64,000 nucleotides of DNA, from assembly GCF_003576315.1 (NCBI RefSeq), contig NZ_QWFZ01000032.1, forward strand, positions 24,932 to 88,931. The letters are read 5' to 3'. The stretch's first letter is position 1. Each line of letters starts with the position of its first letter. A program made the position numbers and the translations under genes. Under the pieces are notes generated by a model. It was not told the DNA's origin, did not search any database, and worked only from the letters and a program-made list of their open reading frames with translations. This document shows, in pieces, positions 1 through 8,635 of this stretch. The DNA comes from Henriciella mobilis (GTDB taxonomy: Bacteria; Pseudomonadota; Alphaproteobacteria; Caulobacterales; Hyphomonadaceae).

Positions 1-147
1 GCATTCGATAGTCCAACCGCTTTGCAAGGGGTCACTTTGAGTGTGATCATCGGGTCCACGCTTTCGGCGGTGACCGGGCTTGGCCTGCTTGCTGCCGCCA
101 GACAAAGGCTCCAGCCACTCAGACCCGATGAGACATTCGCTCGATGA
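1..147 (+). CDS. C-terminal end of a membrane protein (partial)
   Basis: The window opens inside a reading frame (frame 1) that ends at a TGA at 145-147. The visible 48 residues contain one hydrophobic helix (about residues 11-33, GVTLSVIIGSTLSAVTGLGL) and a short basic and acidic tail. This fits the last membrane segment of a transporter, but the family cannot be named from this piece. Confidence 0.5.
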   Translation, partial: AFDSPTALQGVTLSVIIGSTLSAVTGLGLLAAARQRLQPLRPDETFAR

Positions 148-640
148 TAATGTTGCTGGTGCGCCCTTACTGGCCATTTGCGGCGATGCCAATCGTGTTG
201 CCACCCAATTGGCGTCCCCACCGATGAAGACCTCGTACGGCTGAGCCGGATGCGGTCGCAGGCGTTCAAATCGACCACACAATCACCTGAAATATTTGGA
301 CCGCTTGCAAGCCAGGATACACCGACCTGCCAGCTGGGATAGAAACGATATCCGAATATTGGGCGCAATCCTGCAATGATTCCTTAGGTGGCGTCGCCTT
401 CGACTTGGCACGTTCACTCCGAGGGCGCGAACGGCTGCGGTCCCAGCCTCGTGAGTGAGTCTAGAATGGGTCTCGCAATGTCGCGGAAGCGCCTGCGGGC
501 TGGACGTCTTGTTTCGTTTAGCTGCAAAAAAACTGAAACGTGTAATGCGCGGCCAAGGTCTGCGTCTGTTCGTCTTGCAGTCCTATTGGCTGCGATGTGG
601 CTCGGACGGCGAACCACATCACAATACAGGAAAGTTTAAG
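148..640. other. Intergenic stretch without a convincing gene
   Basis: About 490 bases separate the first gene end from the start at 641. Short overlapping open frames on both strands have no ribosome binding site and low-complexity Arg/Ala-rich translations, so none is called. The promoter of the 641 gene should lie here, but no clear sigma-70 hexamers or operator was recognised. Confidence 0.4.
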
Positions 641-973
641 ATGAACTCTCACCAAAGTCCCCGCCGGCAAACTTCCGATGGCTCAAGCCACTCCTCCCAC
701 ACTTTACCCAAGGTCTTGACCTGCGTCATATCCAGCCTTGGGATTGGCCTGTTTGGCGTGGGACTAGGTGCAATCGTGGCACCTTATATCGCAGAAACCG
801 CTGCGCTGATTGCCCTTCTCGGACTGACGGTTCACCTTGTCGCCTTGATCCGCAGCGTTCGCCACAGACGCCCAGGCATATCCGATCAGCAACTTTGGCT
901 CACAGCAATCTATCTAAGCTGCTGGACCATACTGATCGTGCTCACTTTACGCCTGTTTAAGGTTTGGTTTTGA
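641..973 (+). CDS. Small integral membrane protein, unknown function
   Basis: This 110-residue protein has a polar Ser/His-rich N-terminus (residues 1-22) followed by three predicted membrane helices at about 24-44, 46-66 and 87-107. The frame is open further upstream, but ATG 641 is chosen because AGGAAAG precedes it and the upstream translation looks non-coding. No cysteine pair or other metal-transport motif of the MerT/MerF type is visible, and the family was not recognised. Confidence 0.6.
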   Translation: MNSHQSPRRQTSDGSSHSSHTLPKVLTCVISSLGIGLFGVGLGAIVAPYIAETAALIALLGLTVHLVALIRSVRHRRPGISDQQLWLTAIYLSCWTILIVLTLRLFKVWF

Positions 974-1155
974 TGGATCCTGGGCAATTGATACCTCATT
1001 GAAGGAATACGGAGCGGCCATGACGAGGCGTTCAAAGTTGACGAGAAAGAGTGATTGCGCGCGTCTTTCGCTGAATGTCGCGTCTGCTTGCGGGCGGCAA
1101 AGTCCAAAAAGCGCAAGGGGATTGGTTTGAGCCAGGATATCAGGGACCGACAATA

Positions 1156-1926
1156 TCAGGCGGATTTGACGGTAATATCGTGCAGAATATCGCCGGCATG
1201 CGCAAAGTGATCGGCCGCATTTGAGAGGTGGCGATAAATTTCCCGACGCTTGAGCGTCTCCATGACAAAGGAAACCCCTTTCAGGACAGAGTCGCAGCTC
1301 GCCTTATCGTCCGGTTCGAGCAAAGGTCGTAAATCCTCACTGAGGTCCTTGCGTCGCGCCGCCAAATCGTTGGCATAATGCTGCGGGCTGAATAATTCGG
1401 CTATCGCTCGCCGATAGACTTTCTCAACGTGACGCTCGGTCTTGCGAACAGCGTTTGCGGCGCGTTCCGCTTCCCCCGGATTGGTTTTCAGAACACTGAA
1501 TCCGCGTTGCAGTGATCTGGCGCCCTGCAGCAGCAAGTCAGCCATTTCAGCCATAGGCTTGTCGGGGCTCACTCCAAGAACATCCATCTCCCACACCGAG
1601 GTTTTGGCATAGTTGAGCCCATCATCGATAGCGGTAATCGCGCGGTAGATGTCTTCACGATCATAGGGCGTTGCGAAGGAACGGTTCAGTATATCGATGT
1701 TTCTTGCTTTCAAACTGTCGCCTTCGTGTTCGAGCTGGCGAACCCTGTCGGCAGCGGCTTGGTCCCCCGTCATCATGAATTCAGCAAAAACCTCCATCCC
1801 CTGCACGACGAGTTCACATTGATCATTGAGCAACTGATGAAAATCTGGCGTGCGCGGAAACAGTCCGTTCAAAATCCGAACAAGGCTCGGAGGACGCTTA
1901 ACGTCACCTGGGCGTTTCGACATCAT
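1156..1926 (-). CDS. DUF47/PhoU-like Pit accessory protein
   Basis: The protein has 256 residues and is all-helical in appearance. It matches the DUF47 (PhoU-related) family that accompanies low-affinity phosphate permeases; the FAEFMM, LEHEGD and AIDDGLNYA segments are typical. PhoU-like proteins are thought to bind metal and modulate phosphate flux through the partner permease. It lies 33 bp downstream of the PiT gene on the same strand, the usual arrangement. ATG 1926 or ATG 1923 is preceded by AAAGGAAG. A role in gating the neighbouring permease is inferred from family and context. Confidence 0.85.
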   Translation of the reverse strand: MMSKRPGDVKRPPSLVRILNGLFPRTPDFHQLLNDQCELVVQGMEVFAEFMMTGDQAAADRVRQLEHEGDSLKARNIDILNRSFATPYDREDIYRAITAIDDGLNYAKTSVWEMDVLGVSPDKPMAEMADLLLQGARSLQRGFSVLKTNPGEAERAANAVRKTERHVEKVYRRAIAELFSPQHYANDLAARRKDLSEDLRPLLEPDDKASCDSVLKGVSFVMETLKRREIYRHLSNAADHFAHAGDILHDITVKSA

Positions 1927-1959
1927 ACTTCCTTTCTCGCGTGCCCCGAGGGCGTCCTG

Positions 1960-3000
1960 CTAAACGATTGCGCCAAGCGCTTGCATAAGAAGATACAGCG
2001 CGATCGATATCGCGGCTGCACCGGGCATGGTAATCAGCCAGGCGCCTATGATGTGCTGCGCCGTGCCCCAGCGGACCGACTTTGGACGCTCAGATGCACC
2101 GATGCCCATTATGGACGTGCTCACGACCTGAGTGGTTGAAACCGGCGCGCCCGTCATGGACGCGGCCAGAATCAGGCTTGCCGATGCAAGCTGGGCATCA
2201 AGCGCATGAATGGGTCTGACTTTGTAGATCCCGAAGCCGAGCGTTCGAACGATCCGCCAACCACCTGAAAACGTGCCCAAAGTGATGGAAGTTGCGCTTG
2301 CGAGGATCACCCAAATCGGCACGGTGAACTCTGCATTGACGCCGCTGATCACAAGTAACATGGCGATAATCCCCATCCCCTTTTGAGCGTCATTCGTACC
2401 ATGAGAAAAGGCGAGCGCTGCGGTCGCCACCCATTGAAATCCGCGCAAGTTACGATTGACGGCCGGACGAGCGCCGCGCAGCGCAAATCTTACCAAGCGG
2501 TGGATAATCCAGCCGAACAGAAATCCGAGGACTGGCGAAATAAGCAGCGCACCCAGGACCTTGGTGACGCCGCTCACGCGCCCTGCGTTCAACTCGGACA
2601 TCCCCCATACGACATGCTCTGGTCCGGCAGAAACCAGCACAGCCCCAACCAGACCGCCTACGAGCGCTTGAGAAGAGGATGCTGGCAGTCCGAACCACCA
2701 GGTAATTAAATTCCACCCGATTGCGCCCCCCAAGCCTGAAAGCACAATCGTGAGCGACGCGATATTCTGTAGATCAGTGACATCAATAAAGTTGCCGATC
2801 GTATTGGCAACGGCTGTTCCACCCAGAACAGGGCCAAGAAAGGTGAATACGGACACAAGTATCGCGGCTTGTATTGGCGTTGCTGCTCGCGAGGCGACAA
2901 TTGTGGCAAGCATATTCGCGGCGTCCTGGAGGCCATTGGTATAATCATAGGCCAGCACGATCAGAATTCCGGCGATCAACAAGACAAGAGTGTTGGTCAT
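1960..3000 (-). CDS. pit: PiT-family inorganic phosphate transporter
   Basis: This 346-residue polytopic protein carries the duplicated PiT signature. The first half has TNGLQDAANMLAT near residue 22 and the second has SHGTNDAQKGMG near residue 200. PiT proteins import phosphate, usually as a metal-phosphate complex driven by protons. ATG 3000 (MTNTLVLL) is preferred over an upstream in-frame start at 3060 because the added 20 residues are Cys/Arg-rich and unlike the family. The first repeat has Gln-Asp where Asn-Asp is usual. It forms a phosphate module with the DUF47 gene and is close to polyphosphate kinase 2. Confidence 0.88.
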   Translation of the reverse strand: MTNTLVLLIAGILIVLAYDYTNGLQDAANMLATIVASRAATPIQAAILVSVFTFLGPVLGGTAVANTIGNFIDVTDLQNIASLTIVLSGLGGAIGWNLITWWFGLPASSSQALVGGLVGAVLVSAGPEHVVWGMSELNAGRVSGVTKVLGALLISPVLGFLFGWIIHRLVRFALRGARPAVNRNLRGFQWVATAALAFSHGTNDAQKGMGIIAMLLVISGVNAEFTVPIWVILASATSITLGTFSGGWRIVRTLGFGIYKVRPIHALDAQLASASLILAASMTGAPVSTTQVVSTSIMGIGASERPKSVRWGTAQHIIGAWLITMPGAAAISIALYLLMQALGAIV

Positions 3001-3103
3001 CGACCCGCCCGCAGGATTTAAGAGACTGAAGACACAGCAGCTGCGCTGCGCACACGCCACAATCGCTTCCCTGTCGCGGGTTCGTTTGGCCGGGAGAGAC
3101 AGC

Positions 3104-3316
3104 TCATTCTGCGGCAGTCAACCGGATCTGGCGATCGTCGCAAGATCTCGATTTGGTCAGGCCGAGATCTATGCGCGCCAGTGTCCGGCGAAGTCGCACA
3201 GCTTCTGGTGTATGGCCGTCCCCGCGACGTTCCAGCTTTGCCAGTTTCTCCCGGAAGATTGGCACATAGACCATGATGACTGGTCGCCCGTCACATTGAT
3301 CCTGACTGTCTGTCAT
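3104..3316 (-). CDS. Small conserved-looking protein of unknown function
   Basis: The start at 3316 gives 70 residues and is chosen because GGAGG lies 8 bases upstream; the frame also runs further upstream. The sequence is soluble and charged, with a likely helical core (VYVPIFREKLAKLERRG, then PEAVRLRRTLARIDLGL). A near-consensus FNR box lies about 59 bp upstream of the start, well placed to drive this gene and possibly the pit-DUF47 pair beyond it. No family was recognised. Confidence 0.55.
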   Translation of the reverse strand: MTDSQDQCDGRPVIMVYVPIFREKLAKLERRGDGHTPEAVRLRRTLARIDLGLTKSRSCDDRQIRLTAAE

Positions 3317-3374
3317 CTGGCGGCCTCCTGGTCGGCGATCGACGCGGAAAACGGATTGTCGCGTCTGCGATAGG

Positions 3375-3388
3375 GTGATCAACATCAA
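3375..3388 (-). promoter_or_regulatory. FNR/FixK-type box upstream of the phosphate module
   Basis: GTGAT-CAAC-ATCAA matches the FNR/Anr/FixK consensus TTGAT-N4-ATCAA at 9 of 10 positions. It is centred about 65 bp upstream of the ATG at 3316, a distance compatible with a class II site near -41.5 and a short leader. The orientation toward the minus-strand gene is inferred from the lack of a plus-strand gene nearby. Confidence 0.55.
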
Positions 3389-3607
3389 ACGGATGCAAAC
3401 GTTTGAGTTTACTCTGATATGATACGCATATGACGCGCGAGGCCCTCATACGTTACAGTTCCAACTGTTTGGACCGAGCTGCGGCCGCATCGAAAATCAG
3501 CCGAACGGGCTGCTCTGACATTTCCATGCTGGCAAGAGTCCGGGTCGAGAGTGCGCCCCTGTTCCAGGTTACAGCGTTTAGCATCGTGTGCTGGAAGACG
3601 AAGTGAA

Positions 3608-4411
3608 TCATCGATGCAGGGCTGCAATGGTTTTCTTTGTGGCCTGCAAGACAATTGTTTCATCGGGAACGGCCAGGGCCTTGTCCGTCTCCGGACAATC
3701 AATCGATTTGATGATATGCCGGATCGTATTCAATCGCGCCTGGCGCTTGTCGTCGGTGTGAACGGCAAACCACGGCGCGTGCGTCAAGTCCGTACGACGC
3801 AGCATGTCATCGCGCGCAGCCGTATAGTCATCCCACTTTTCGAGTGCGACCGCATCAATCGGGCTTTTCTTCCATTGTTTGAGCGGATCTTTATCACGGT
3901 CTGCGAGGCGGCGCGACTGTTCAGGCTTGCTTATGTCGAGATAGTATTTGAGAATCTGGGTTCCGTCGCCAACCAGCATTTTTTCGAACGCGCCAACATT
4001 GTCATAAAACGCTTCAACCTGGTCATCACTGGCAAATCCCATGACCCGTTCCACCCCGGCGCGATTGTACCATGACCGATTGAACAGGACGATTTCTCCA
4101 TCGGCTGGCAAATGCGACGCGTAGCGTTGGAAATACCAGCTCCGCGTGTCCCGGTCTGACGGCTTTCCAAGCGCAACGACGCGCGTCTCTCGCGGACTGA
4201 GATGTTCGGTGATCCGCTTGATGATGCCGTCTTTGCCAGCCGCATCCCGTCCTTCAAATATTATTAGTATACGATGGTTATGCGCTATTGCCCGTCGCTG
4301 AATTTTGACAAGCTCAATCTGCAGGTCACGCAAGTCATGTTTGTAGACTTTCTTGGAGCGTCCTGCCTCTTTTTTGTCATCTCTGGGCATTGGCGAACGG
4401 TCTTTCATCAT
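3608..4411 (-). CDS. ppk2: Polyphosphate kinase 2 family protein
   Basis: The protein has 267 residues and a P-loop-like Walker A (FEGRDAAGKDG, about residues 53-63), the NRSWYNRAGVE segment, and the catalytic-lid region around ADRDKDPLKQWK. These identify the PPK2 family, which transfers phosphate between polyphosphate and nucleotides (GDP/ADP or AMP). The length is that of a single-domain PPK2; whether it prefers NMP or NDP cannot be read safely. Its start overlaps the end of the cyclopropane synthase gene by 35 bp (or 14 bp if ATG 4390 is used), so the two are probably translationally coupled. Phosphate permease genes lie downstream on the same strand. Confidence 0.88.
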   Translation of the reverse strand: MMKDRSPMPRDDKKEAGRSKKVYKHDLRDLQIELVKIQRRAIAHNHRILIIFEGRDAAGKDGIIKRITEHLSPRETRVVALGKPSDRDTRSWYFQRYASHLPADGEIVLFNRSWYNRAGVERVMGFASDDQVEAFYDNVGAFEKMLVGDGTQILKYYLDISKPEQSRRLADRDKDPLKQWKKSPIDAVALEKWDDYTAARDDMLRRTDLTHAPWFAVHTDDKRQARLNTIRHIIKSIDCPETDKALAVPDETIVLQATKKTIAALHR

Positions 4412-5651
4412 TTACGGGCGACACCTGTCGAAGGGGGCCACGCGCGGGCTCAGTCCGATACAGATAGTCGCGTGTCAGCGGCACAGCATCCTGGCGTTTG
4501 GCGAGTTGAAGCTGGAAGACGTTGTGGACGCCATGCCGGAATGACAATTCACTGCACACGAGGTAGAAATCCCACATACGTACAAAGCGATCATCATAGA
4601 GCGCTTTGGCCTCGTCTGCTCGCGCGAGAAACCGTGATCGCCAGGCTTTGAGGGTTTCTGCATAGTGCAGGCGCAGGATTTCAACATCGAGGACCATCAG
4701 GCCGGCTTTTTCGATCGCAGGCAGGATTTCAGATAGCGCCGGTATGTAACCGCCTGGAAAAATGTGGCGGGCGATCCATGGATTCGTCGCTCCCGGTCCT
4801 GGGGTCCGCCCAATCGTGTGAATGAGCGCCGTGCCGTTATCTTTCAGGCACGTCGCAATCTGATCGAAATATTCGCGATAGTGCGGCACACCGACATGCT
4901 CAAACATGCCTACCGAGACGATACGGTCATAACGCCCGGTCAGATTGCGATAATCCTGAAGCTCGAACTCCACTCTGTCGCTGACGCCCATGTCGTCCGC
5001 GCGCTCGCGGGCAAGGCAATGCTGCTCGCATGACAGAGTGACCCCGTGAACACGGACATTTTCACGGCCGGCAAGATGTAAGGCCAGTCCGCCCCACCCG
5101 CATCCGATATCGAGCACAGTGTCGCCCGGTTTCAGGCACAGCTTGCGTGCGACATGATCTTTCTTGAAGCGTTGTGCATCGGCCAGAGACGTCTCCGGGT
5201 CAGGGAAGTAGGCGCATGAATACTGCATGTCCTCATCGAGGAAGAGGCGGTAAAGATCGTTGCCGATATCATAATGGTGCGCGACATTTCGAGCCGAGCG
5301 TGCGCGTGGATTGAACTGCGCGACCGCCCGAAACGTCTTTCTGAGGAATGCCGGTAGCGAGGCACTCGGGCTGCCATCAGACAATATATTCGTCCAGAAA
5401 ATATCCAGCAGATCATAAAGGTCGCCCGCTTCCAGCACCAGCCCCCCCTCCATATAGGCCTCGCCGAGCTGCAGTTCCGGATCGAGCAGGATGCGGCGAA
5501 GCCATGCTTCCGATTTGATTGCGATACGGATCGGGCTAACGCAGTATGAGCCGAAGAGGGACGTCGCGCCATTTGGAAACGTGACTTCCAGGCATCCTTT
5601 GCGAATAGATCGGTCAAGCCGGCTCCTGGCGATTGCACTCCAAAGGCTCAT
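4377..5651 (-). CDS. cfa: Cyclopropane-fatty-acyl-phospholipid synthase family
   Basis: This 424-residue protein carries the Cfa architecture: an N-terminal lipid-binding region, then an SAM-methyltransferase fold with VLDIGCGWGGLALHLA (about residues 170-185), and GMFEHVGVPHY further on. Cfa transfers a methylene group from SAM to unsaturated acyl chains of membrane phospholipids. ATG 5651 is chosen over the more upstream in-frame position because AGAAGGA lies just before it and the upstream translation is Arg-rich junk. It is first in an apparent operon with ppk2 and diverges from an ECF sigma gene, which could control it; that link is an inference. Confidence 0.9.
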   Translation of the reverse strand: MSLWSAIARSRLDRSIRKGCLEVTFPNGATSLFGSYCVSPIRIAIKSEAWLRRILLDPELQLGEAYMEGGLVLEAGDLYDLLDIFWTNILSDGSPSASLPAFLRKTFRAVAQFNPRARSARNVAHHYDIGNDLYRLFLDEDMQYSCAYFPDPETSLADAQRFKKDHVARKLCLKPGDTVLDIGCGWGGLALHLAGRENVRVHGVTLSCEQHCLARERADDMGVSDRVEFELQDYRNLTGRYDRIVSVGMFEHVGVPHYREYFDQIATCLKDNGTALIHTIGRTPGPGATNPWIARHIFPGGYIPALSEILPAIEKAGLMVLDVEILRLHYAETLKAWRSRFLARADEAKALYDDRFVRMWDFYLVCSELSFRHGVHNVFQLQLAKRQDAVPLTRDYLYRTEPARGPLRQVSPVNDERPFANAQR

Positions 5652-5862
5652 TGGGAAAATCCTTCTCGTCTGGCGCAAGCGCAACGTCCGGCGCTCACCA
5701 CATACTCTGATACGGGTAAGACGGCCCGGCCCCTGAACCATTACACTCAGGGCCCAGCGCCATATTAAAAGTGACCGAAAATCCGTTCGCGCTTGAGGGC
5801 GATTCTGGCGGCGTGCGTATCACACTCCTCAAGCCCCAATATACGTGGAACCGCTTACGAAT

Positions 5863-6492
5863 ATGACGTCCGACCCAAGCCCTTCAGAACGGCGCAAACG
5901 AGCCATTGAAGCTGCGCTCATCGAGTCGCATCAGGACATGTTTCGGTTTCTGAAGCGAAAATTGCGCAACGATGCGGATGCCAAGGATGTGCTGCAAGAA
6001 TTCTATGTTAAGGCGCTGACCCGGTTTAATGATCTTAAAGATGAAGACCGGCTTCGAGGCTGGTTGTCTCAGATTCTTCGTTCGACAATCGCTGATCATT
6101 TTCGAGCAATGACGCGCTCAGACAAAGCGCTGGAAACCTATGCGGCAGAGGCTGCCCTCCTGTTCGATGATGATGAGATCGACTTTGTTATTTGCGCATG
6201 CCTATACAAAATGTTGCCGACACTGAATCCCGACTACGCGGATCTGATCTGGCGGGCTGACCTTATCGGTGAAGATCGCTCTGTGATTGCTCATGATCTC
6301 GGCCTGTCTGAGAATGCGCTTCGAGTGAAACTTCACCGCGCACGCCGGGCCATGCGCCAGCGCCTGGAACAAACCTGCCTGACCTGTATCGAACACGGCT
6401 ATTTTCAATGCGCCTGTCCGGGCGCTGAAGACTTGCGAAAACGCGTTGAAGCGACCGCCTTGTCCATACCTCCGGGCCAGGTTGTTCCTTGA
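5863..6492 (+). CDS. ECF-type sigma factor with Cys/His C-terminal tail
   Basis: The protein has 209 residues. Sigma region 2 is visible (LRNDADAKDVLQEFYVKAL, then LRGWLSQILRSTIADHFR) and region 4 follows (RSVIAHDLGLSENALRVKLHRARRAMRQRL). A short extension carries CLTCIEHGYFQCAC, a candidate metal- or redox-binding tail. No zinc-binding anti-sigma gene follows, so the tail itself may do the sensing; this is an inference. ATG 5863 is preferred, with GTG 5845 as an alternative in the same frame. It diverges from cfa across about 210 bp and precedes a CCC-motif microprotein gene. Confidence 0.85.
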   Translation: MTSDPSPSERRKRAIEAALIESHQDMFRFLKRKLRNDADAKDVLQEFYVKALTRFNDLKDEDRLRGWLSQILRSTIADHFRAMTRSDKALETYAAEAALLFDDDEIDFVICACLYKMLPTLNPDYADLIWRADLIGEDRSVIAHDLGLSENALRVKLHRARRAMRQRLEQTCLTCIEHGYFQCACPGAEDLRKRVEATALSIPPGQVVP

Positions 6493-6617
6493 TACGTTTT
6501 CGCAGCGGCGGGGTGTAACGCCGCTCCGGTTCGCGCGTCTTTGTTTTCAGGTCCGCAATAGGCGGTTTTTGCTTGTGCTCGCCGAGCCAGGACGAAATTG
6601 AAGAGAAGGAGATCGCC

Positions 6618-6770
6618 ATGAACCGTGTCAAGAAAAGCGCCGTCCAAACGCCCAAAGCCAAAGTCAAACCGCCCGTCAAAAAGGGCTGTTGTTGCGCAGG
6701 CGGCTCGAAGCCGGGCCGAGGCAAGGAAAAATCGATGCCAGCGCTAAAAAGCGCTGGTGACGCAGCCTGA
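6618..6770 (+). CDS. Basic microprotein with a Cys-Cys-Cys motif
   Basis: This 50-residue protein starts at an ATG with a good AAGGAG 8 bases upstream. It is rich in Lys, Ala and Pro and carries KKGCCCAGGSKPGRGK in the middle. Three consecutive cysteines in a basic, disordered chain suggest thiol or metal chemistry (for example Cu(I) or Zn(II)), but no family was recognised. It sits between the Cys-tailed sigma factor and the PHA/acetate genes on the same strand. Confidence 0.55.
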   Translation: MNRVKKSAVQTPKAKVKPPVKKGCCCAGGSKPGRGKEKSMPALKSAGDAA

Positions 6771-6814
6771 CCCTTTCGTTCTCAATCGCCCCCTTACCGC
6801 GAAAGCCTCAAGCC

Positions 6815-8635
6815 ATGCCAGATGATCAACGTATGACAGCTAAAAAACCCCGCAAAGCCAAACGCTCTGATCCCAAAAAGAAAGCGTCCAAGAGCGCCCG
6901 CCGGGCGCAATCAAGGCCGGAGTCCGCAAAGCCCATTCAAGCCTCGTCCCGGCCCAGCCTGCCAGACGCCGCTGCTTATGGGGTTGATCTCATGCAGAGA
7001 CAAACTCTGTTCTTTGACGCGTTGCGCCAGCGCGCCAACACAATGCTCGCCCATGAGCGAGACGGCATGCCACCTGTCTTGAAGTTCAAGTATGAGCTCG
7101 TGGCGGACGCAGCGACATTTGAACCTGCGTGCAATTATCAACTTCTAAAAATACTCGAGATTGGCGATATCTGCCTCGACGATTGTCTTGATCCAGACAA
7201 ACCACCCGTGATCATTATCGATCCCCGCGCGGGTCATGGCCCCGGCATTGGCGGATTCAAAGACGATTCTGAAGTCGGCATCGCTCTACATGAAGGCTAC
7301 CCCGTATACTTCGTCGTGTTCACGCCTGACCCTGTTTCCGGTCAAACGCTAGCCGATGTGTTGGCGGGCCTGCGCCAGTTTGTAGAACTCGTGGCCGAGC
7401 GACATGATGGCGAGGCGCCAGTGCTCTATGGCAATTGCCAAGGCGGATGGGCGGCGGCACTTCTGGCGGCTGATTGCGAAGGCCTTGCCGGACCGATTGT
7501 GATGAACGGGTCACCGCTCTCCTATTGGGCCGGTGAACCCGGTGCCAATCCGATGCGGCTTGCGGCAGGATTCCTCGGAGGGGCCTGGATCAATCACTTC
7601 TTGTCTGATCTCGGAAATGGCCGGTTCGATGGCGCCTGGCTGGTCCAGAATTTCGAAACCCTCAAACCTGAAGGGGCAATCTTCCGGAAATATGCCGATC
7701 TGTTTGAAAACGTCGATACAGCCGCCGACAGGTTCCTGGATTTCGAGCGTTGGTGGGGCGGCTTCTACCGCCTGAGCCGCGAAGAGATTCTTGCGATTGT
7801 CGAAAACCTCTTTATCGGCAACCGGCTTGAAAAAGGTCTGGTGAAACTCGGGGCCCATTGTGAGATTGATTTAAAACAGATCCGCAATCCTCTCGTCATC
7901 TTCGCCTCACATGGCGACAATATCACCCCGCCACATCAGGCACTTGGTTGGATCCCAGCGGTTTATGAGACGACCGAGGCACTCATCGCAGCCGATCAAC
8001 GCATTGTCTATCTGATCAATCAACATGCCGGGCATCTCGGCATCTTTGTATCTGCGAGTGTCGCGCGCCTCGAACATCGCGCGATGCTGGAAAACCTTTC
8101 CGATATCGAAGCGCTGGAGCCTGGGCTCTATGAAATGAGGATCGATAATCCGACCGGCGATCCTGATTGCGACCACGACCAGTACATTGTGCGGTTTGAA
8201 CCCCGCCGGGTTGAGGACCTGGTATTCGAAACCCAGCCTGAGGCATTTGAGCGTGTCGGGCGTCTGTCGGCGCAATTGGAGACGGCTTATTCGAACTTCG
8301 CCAGCCCGTGGGTGCGCGCCTGGTCTAATCCGGTCACAGCAGAGCTTATGAAATGGTCTCATCCGATGCGGGTGACACGCTACATGTTCTCAGAACGGTT
8401 CAATCCAGCTATGGCGATGACCGCCGCGTTTGCACCCATGGTTCGCGCCAATCGAAAGGCTGTCAATGAGGACAATCGCTTTCGCACAGCTGAAAAGATG
8501 GGCGTCGACTGGATCGAGACCGGCCTGACCCGCATGCGCGAGTCTCGCGATGCCGCATCCGAACTGGCCTTCAGCTGGCTCTATGACTGGCCCGTATTGC
8601 CTGAACCTATAAAGGACGAGGCGGCAAAGAAATGA
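6815..8635 (+). CDS. DUF3141 / PhaC-like alpha/beta hydrolase
   Basis: This 606-residue protein begins with a Lys/Arg/Ser-rich tail (about 40 residues), followed by an alpha/beta-hydrolase-like domain. GNCQGGW places a cysteine nucleophile candidate near residue 208 in the G-x-C-x-G context used by polyhydroxyalkanoate synthases. HPPVIIIDPRAGHGPGIGGF-like strands precede it, and HAGHLGIFVS may supply the histidine. It resembles the DUF3141 (3-hydroxyalkanoate synthetase-like) family. Its stop overlaps the acetate kinase start by 4 bp, and a thiolase lies three genes on. Polymer synthase activity is not established. Confidence 0.75.
   Translation: MPDDQRMTAKKPRKAKRSDPKKKASKSARRAQSRPESAKPIQASSRPSLPDAAAYGVDLMQRQTLFFDALRQRANTMLAHERDGMPPVLKFKYELVADAATFEPACNYQLLKILEIGDICLDDCLDPDKPPVIIIDPRAGHGPGIGGFKDDSEVGIALHEGYPVYFVVFTPDPVSGQTLADVLAGLRQFVELVAERHDGEAPVLYGNCQGGWAAALLAADCEGLAGPIVMNGSPLSYWAGEPGANPMRLAAGFLGGAWINHFLSDLGNGRFDGAWLVQNFETLKPEGAIFRKYADLFENVDTAADRFLDFERWWGGFYRLSREEILAIVENLFIGNRLEKGLVKLGAHCEIDLKQIRNPLVIFASHGDNITPPHQALGWIPAVYETTEALIAADQRIVYLINQHAGHLGIFVSASVARLEHRAMLENLSDIEALEPGLYEMRIDNPTGDPDCDHDQYIVRFEPRRVEDLVFETQPEAFERVGRLSAQLETAYSNFASPWVRAWSNPVTAELMKWSHPMRVTRYMFSERFNPAMAMTAAFAPMVRANRKAVNEDNRFRTAEKMGVDWIETGLTRMRESRDAASELAFSWLYDWPVLPEPIKDEAAKK

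Noticed and set aside
388..639. Open frames on both strands before the 641 gene
   Set aside because: No ribosome binding site and low-complexity translations; typical of chance frames in GC-rich DNA.
1020..1130. 36-codon open frame with GGAG before its ATG
   Set aside because: The translation is short and Arg/Ser-rich with no recognised features; the ribosome-binding match alone is too weak.
3409..3702. 97-codon minus-strand frame overlapping the end of ppk2
   Set aside because: It overlaps a well-supported gene and has an Arg/Cys-rich translation without a start signal.
5652..5862. Search for an ECF promoter of the GGAAC or TGATC type between cfa and the sigma gene
   Set aside because: Only partial matches with wrong spacing were found, so autoregulation by the Cys-tailed sigma factor is not claimed.
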